A DNA stretch of 9,211 bases from an uncultured Sphingomonas sp. (lineage in GTDB: Bacteria; Pseudomonadota; Alphaproteobacteria; Sphingomonadales; Sphingomonadaceae): assembly GCA_946886645.1 (NCBI GenBank), contig CAMPIY010000058.1, positions 1 to 9,211 of the forward strand, in the 5' to 3' direction. How positions within the stretch are numbered: position 1 is the stretch's first letter; each line of letters begins with the position of its first letter. A program made the translations under genes and the position numbers. This document shows, in pieces, positions 6,668 to 9,211 of this stretch. Under the pieces are notes generated by a model. The model was not told where the DNA came from. It saw only the letters and a list, made by a program, of their open reading frames with translations, and did no database searches.

Positions 6668-7916
6668 GGCGGACCCTTCCCGCGTCGTCGTTCGTCCATT
6701 TCACCTTGCCTGGCAGGGCAACCGGCGCCATCCCGCGAGGGCCCAGCGTCTGGTCGATGCAGTGCTCGGACTCGGTGATCGCGAGGTCGGCCAGCAGCTC
6801 CAGTCGGTGATGCACAATTTCGAGCGGCGCCATTGGCAGACGCGCAAGATTTTCCTCAAACGCTTCAGCCAGATTTCCGAAATGCTTGGCCTGTCGCTCG
6901 AAGGGATCGGCGACAAGCGCCAGCAGCTGATCGGCGCTTATTTCTGTCACGAGTACAGCTATTGCGCCGCGGCGCTGATGAACCCCAGCATCGTCCCGCA
7001 CCCGGACCAGAGCGGCCTCGACCGGCAGACGGTGCGAATCCTGATGTCGCTTAGGGCGGTGGGCGAAGGACACATCAGCTCAATCGCGTTCCGCGAGGGC
7101 CTGGTCAGCTCCAACGGCGCCTTCCAGCTCGCGTCAGAGCCTCCCTTCGCTACCGCCGCCGATGCTCCGGATCTCGACGGCATTTACGAGGACGGGCCGG
7201 TCACCGTTTTCCGGCAGGAAGACACCAACTTGTCGGGCATGGTCATCTTCCCGGTGACGCCGGCCCAATCGAACGGGCTGGAGGATCTGCGCCTCACCCA
7301 ATTCACGCATGACGACGGGAGCCTCGAATATTTCGGCACCTACACCGCTTATTCGGGCCGCGATATCCGTTCGGAGCTGCTTTGCACCGACGGGTTCCGC
7401 GAGATCGACCTGGTGCCGATGACGGGCAGCGCCTCGCGCAACAAGGGAATGGCCTTGTTCCCGCGCAAGATCGGCGGAAAATACATGATGGTCGGGCGGC
7501 AGGACGGGCAGAATCTGTTCCTGCTGACATCGGACAGCCTCACCGATTGGGACGAGGGCAAGCTTCTGATGACCCCCAAATATCCTTGGGAGCTGATCCA
7601 GATCGGCAATTGCGGATCGCCGATCGAAATCGACGAGGGCTGGCTGGTGCTGACCCACGGCGTCGGCGCGATGCGGCAATATTCGATCGGCGCCGTGTTG
7701 CTCGATCGCGACGATCCCTCGAAAATCATCGGCCGAACCCGCAACCCGATCTTGCAGGCGGAGAACGACGACCGGAACGGCTATGTCCCCAACGTCGTTT
7801 ATACCTGTGGCGGCATGCGGGTCGGTGACCAGCTGTTCATGCCCTATGGCATTTCCGACAGCTCGATCGGTTTTGCCTTCCTGCCGCTGAAGGACCTCGT
7901 CGCCGCGATGGAGTAA
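6633..7916 (+). CDS. GH130-family-like mannoside phosphorylase/hydrolase
   Basis: 427 residues. From about 115 onward it reads as the five-bladed beta-propeller of GH130: MNPSIVPHP at 116-124, SLRAVGEGHISSIAFR at 139-154, GLEDLRL at 215-221 (D218, in the position of the EDPR catalytic Asp), MALFPRKIGGKY at 273-284, GSPIEIDEGWLVLTHGV at 328-344, GAVLLDRDDPSKIIGRT at 353-369 and GYVPNVVYTCG at 383-393. GH130 enzymes act mainly on beta-mannosides by phosphorolysis or hydrolysis; related GT108 enzymes of Leishmania make and degrade beta-1,2-mannan. Phosphorylase, hydrolase or transferase cannot be decided from my reading. The first 110 residues are a charged helical extension beyond the minimal fold. 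There is no signal peptide, which suggests an intracellular role. The ATG at 6633 follows AAGG and overlaps the end of the glycosyltransferase gene by 35 bases; an ATG at 6549 is rejected. Confidence 0.85.
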   Translation: MIQSQLHPLRLKADPSRVVVRPFHLAWQGNRRHPARAQRLVDAVLGLGDREVGQQLQSVMHNFERRHWQTRKIFLKRFSQISEMLGLSLEGIGDKRQQLIGAYFCHEYSYCAAALMNPSIVPHPDQSGLDRQTVRILMSLRAVGEGHISSIAFREGLVSSNGAFQLASEPPFATAADAPDLDGIYEDGPVTVFRQEDTNLSGMVIFPVTPAQSNGLEDLRLTQFTHDDGSLEYFGTYTAYSGRDIRSELLCTDGFREIDLVPMTGSASRNKGMALFPRKIGGKYMMVGRQDGQNLFLLTSDSLTDWDEGKLLMTPKYPWELIQIGNCGSPIEIDEGWLVLTHGVGAMRQYSIGAVLLDRDDPSKIIGRTRNPILQAENDDRNGYVPNVVYTCGGMRVGDQLFMPYGISDSSIGFAFLPLKDLVAAME

Positions 7917-7920
7917 GGCG

Positions 7921-8718
7921 TTGCTGAAGCTCACCACGAAGATCGTCGACAAGCCGTGGGGGCGGCGCGGGATCGATGCGCAGTTCGGGATCGATCCGGA
8001 CAGGCAGGTCGGCGAAATCTGGTTCGAGCCGCCAGTCGGCCTGTCGCTCGACGTCATGGCCAAATATTTGTTCACGACCGAACGCCTGTCGATCCAGGTC
8101 CATCCCGACGATGCCACCGCCCGGACGCGCGGCTATCCGCGCGGCAAGGACGAGTGCTGGATCGTGCTCGATGCCGACGAGAATGCGGAGCTGGGCATCG
8201 GCACGGTCCGCGACGTTCCTTCGGCGGAGCTGATGCAGGCGGCGCGTGACGGGTCGATCGTCGACCTGATGGACTGGCGGCGGCCGAAGCGCGGCGACTT
8301 TATCTACAACCCGGCCGAGACGATCCATGCGCTCGGGCCGGGCCTTACGGTCATGGAAATCCAGCAATTCGTCGACCTGACCTACCGGCTGTACGACTAC
8401 GGCCGTCCGCGCGAGCTTCATCTCAAGGAAGCCGAGGATGTGGTTCATGCCCGGCCGCACAGCGATCCGCGCGACACCAACGTAAATGGCGAAAGCCGCG
8501 TGCTGGTCGACGGCCCGCATTTCGGCGTGGCCTGGTGCGTCGGGGGGCCGCCGGAGCTTCCCGCCGCCATGCATGACATCCAGCTTCTGCCGGTCGATGC
8601 GCCGGTTAGCGACGTCGCGCCCGGCGAATGCGCCCTGCTCCAGTCCGAAGATGCGCGCCAATTGACAAGCGGGGGGACATTCGTGCTCGCTTGGTCGACC
8701 GAACCACGGAGCAGTTGA
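7921..8718 (+). CDS. manA: Class I mannose-6-phosphate isomerase, compact
   Basis: 265-residue cupin-type isomerase interconverting mannose 6-phosphate and fructose 6-phosphate; cytoplasmic and zinc-dependent. Seen: KPWGRR at 11-16, SIQVHPDD at 57-64 (zinc-ligand-type Q59 and H61), GKDECWIVLDA at 75-85 (E78), NPAETIHALGPG at 130-141 (H136) and the catalytic-type Arg in TYRLYDYGRPRELH at 154-167 (R156). It is much shorter than the roughly 390-residue E. coli ManA, which has an extra helical insertion, but complete for the compact type. The start is TTG at 7921, 4 bases after the previous stop, with GGAG at 7910-7913 and a 7-base spacer; KPWG at residue 11 supports it. The isomerase could feed GDP-mannose synthesis or return released mannose phosphate to glycolysis. 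The stop overlaps the next ATG (TGATG). Confidence 0.92.
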   Translation: MLKLTTKIVDKPWGRRGIDAQFGIDPDRQVGEIWFEPPVGLSLDVMAKYLFTTERLSIQVHPDDATARTRGYPRGKDECWIVLDADENAELGIGTVRDVPSAELMQAARDGSIVDLMDWRRPKRGDFIYNPAETIHALGPGLTVMEIQQFVDLTYRLYDYGRPRELHLKEAEDVVHARPHSDPRDTNVNGESRVLVDGPHFGVAWCVGGPPELPAAMHDIQLLPVDAPVSDVAPGECALLQSEDARQLTSGGTFVLAWSTEPRSS

Positions 8719-9211
8719 TGGCCCAAGCTTATATTGTCGAAGCGCTGCGCACGGCGGGTGGGCGGCGCGGCGGAGCCCTACGCGACTGGCATCCGGCCGA
8801 CCTTGGGGCGGCGGTGCTTGATGCACTGGTCGAGCGAAGCGGCATTGATCCCGCTGCAATCGAGGATGTCATCGCCGGCTGCGTCGGCCAGATTGGCGAG
8901 CAGAGCTTCCACATCGGGCGCAACATGGTGATGGCCTCGAAACTGCCCGACAGCGTCCCTGCCGTCAGCATCGACCGGCAATGCGGAAGCTCTCAGCAGG
9001 CGCTCCACTTCGCCGCCCAAGCGGTAATGAGCGGGACCCAGGATGTGGTGATCGCGTCTGGCGTCGAGAGCATGACCCGCGTGCCGATGGGAACGCCCGT
9101 GATCCTGCCGATGCAGGCCGGGATCGGCATCGGGCCTTGGCCGCAGTCGATCAAGGACCGCTACAGCGTGAACGAGTTCAGCCAGTTCACCGGCGCGGAA
9201 ATGATGGCGCG
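8718..9211 (+). CDS. Thiolase (acetyl-CoA acetyltransferase family), N-terminal 164 residues; runs off the window
   Basis: ATG at 8718 opens a frame that continues to the window end (164 codons and two bases). The protein begins MAQAYIVEALRTAGG, the standard thiolase start, and has the active-site nucleophile at C89 within DRQCGSSQQAL, followed by VIASGVESMTRVPMG at 111-125. These steroid-lipid-transfer/acetyl-CoA C-acyltransferase-type features place it in degradative thiolases (3-ketoacyl-CoA thiolase or acetyl-CoA acetyltransferase); substrate length cannot be set from this half. GGAG at 8708-8711 lies 6 bases before the start, and the start overlaps the manA stop. A lipid or CoA enzyme coupled to manA has no obvious pathway link and may be simple co-transcription. 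It is a different gene from the thiolase fragment at the left edge, since both are on the plus strand with seven genes' worth of sequence between them. Confidence 0.92.
   Translation, partial: MAQAYIVEALRTAGGRRGGALRDWHPADLGAAVLDALVERSGIDPAAIEDVIAGCVGQIGEQSFHIGRNMVMASKLPDSVPAVSIDRQCGSSQQALHFAAQAVMSGTQDVVIASGVESMTRVPMGTPVILPMQAGIGIGPWPQSIKDRYSVNEFSQFTGAEMMA

Noticed and set aside
7134..8117. 327-codon open frame on the minus strand across the GH130-like gene and manA
   Set aside because: Antisense to two genes with clear family motifs; its translation is rich in Arg, Asp, His and Ala with no recognisable motif, as expected of high-GC antisense frames.
7837..8859. 340-codon open frame on the minus strand over manA and the second thiolase start
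   Set aside because: Antisense to manA and crossing a real gene junction; no recognisable domain, low-complexity Arg/Ala/Gly composition.

Overview
The window is high-GC, densely packed bacterial chromosome with eight protein-coding genes, two of them cut by the window edges. High G+C, PaaD, class II-type shikimate enzymes and the general protein style point to an alphaproteobacterium, most likely a sphingomonad; this is an inference from protein resemblance and no rRNA marker is present. I see no mobile element, tRNA, rRNA or CRISPR array, and no gene-free stretch longer than 300 bases.

Layout. (1) 1-656, plus strand: the last 72 codons of a thiolase resembling 3-oxoadipyl-CoA thiolase, translationally coupled to paaD of the phenylacetate pathway. 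(2) 653-4124, minus strand: a three-gene shikimate operon read from right to left, with a class II DAHP synthase, aroA (EPSP synthase) and aroC (chorismate synthase). Each junction is a 4-base stop/start overlap. The operon meets paaD tail to tail, both genes using the same CTAG for their stop codons. (3) 4125-4312: a 188-bp divergent intergenic region, the only real regulatory space in the window, with an imperfect hairpin just before the rightward start codon. (4) 4313-9211, plus strand: a 784-residue glycosyltransferase fused to an (alpha/alpha)-barrel-like domain, a GH130-type mannoside phosphorylase/hydrolase-like protein, a compact class I mannose-6-phosphate isomerase, and the first 164 codons of a second thiolase. 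These genes overlap or lie 4 bases apart and look like one transcript.

How the genes fit together. The aro operon covers the entry step and the last two steps of chorismate synthesis. Two of its enzymes look trimmed: the DAHP synthase lacks about 55-60 residues found in the long class II enzymes (the segment tied to aromatic amino acid feedback in that group), and AroC lacks about 23 internal residues compared with E. coli AroC. The rightward operon has a coherent mannose theme: a GT4 enzyme that could build a glycoside, a GH130-family enzyme that could break or remodel a mannoside, and ManA linking mannose 6-phosphate to fructose 6-phosphate. I propose it as a candidate, poorly described mannoside or mannan turnover system. 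Neither substrate nor product can be read from the sequence.
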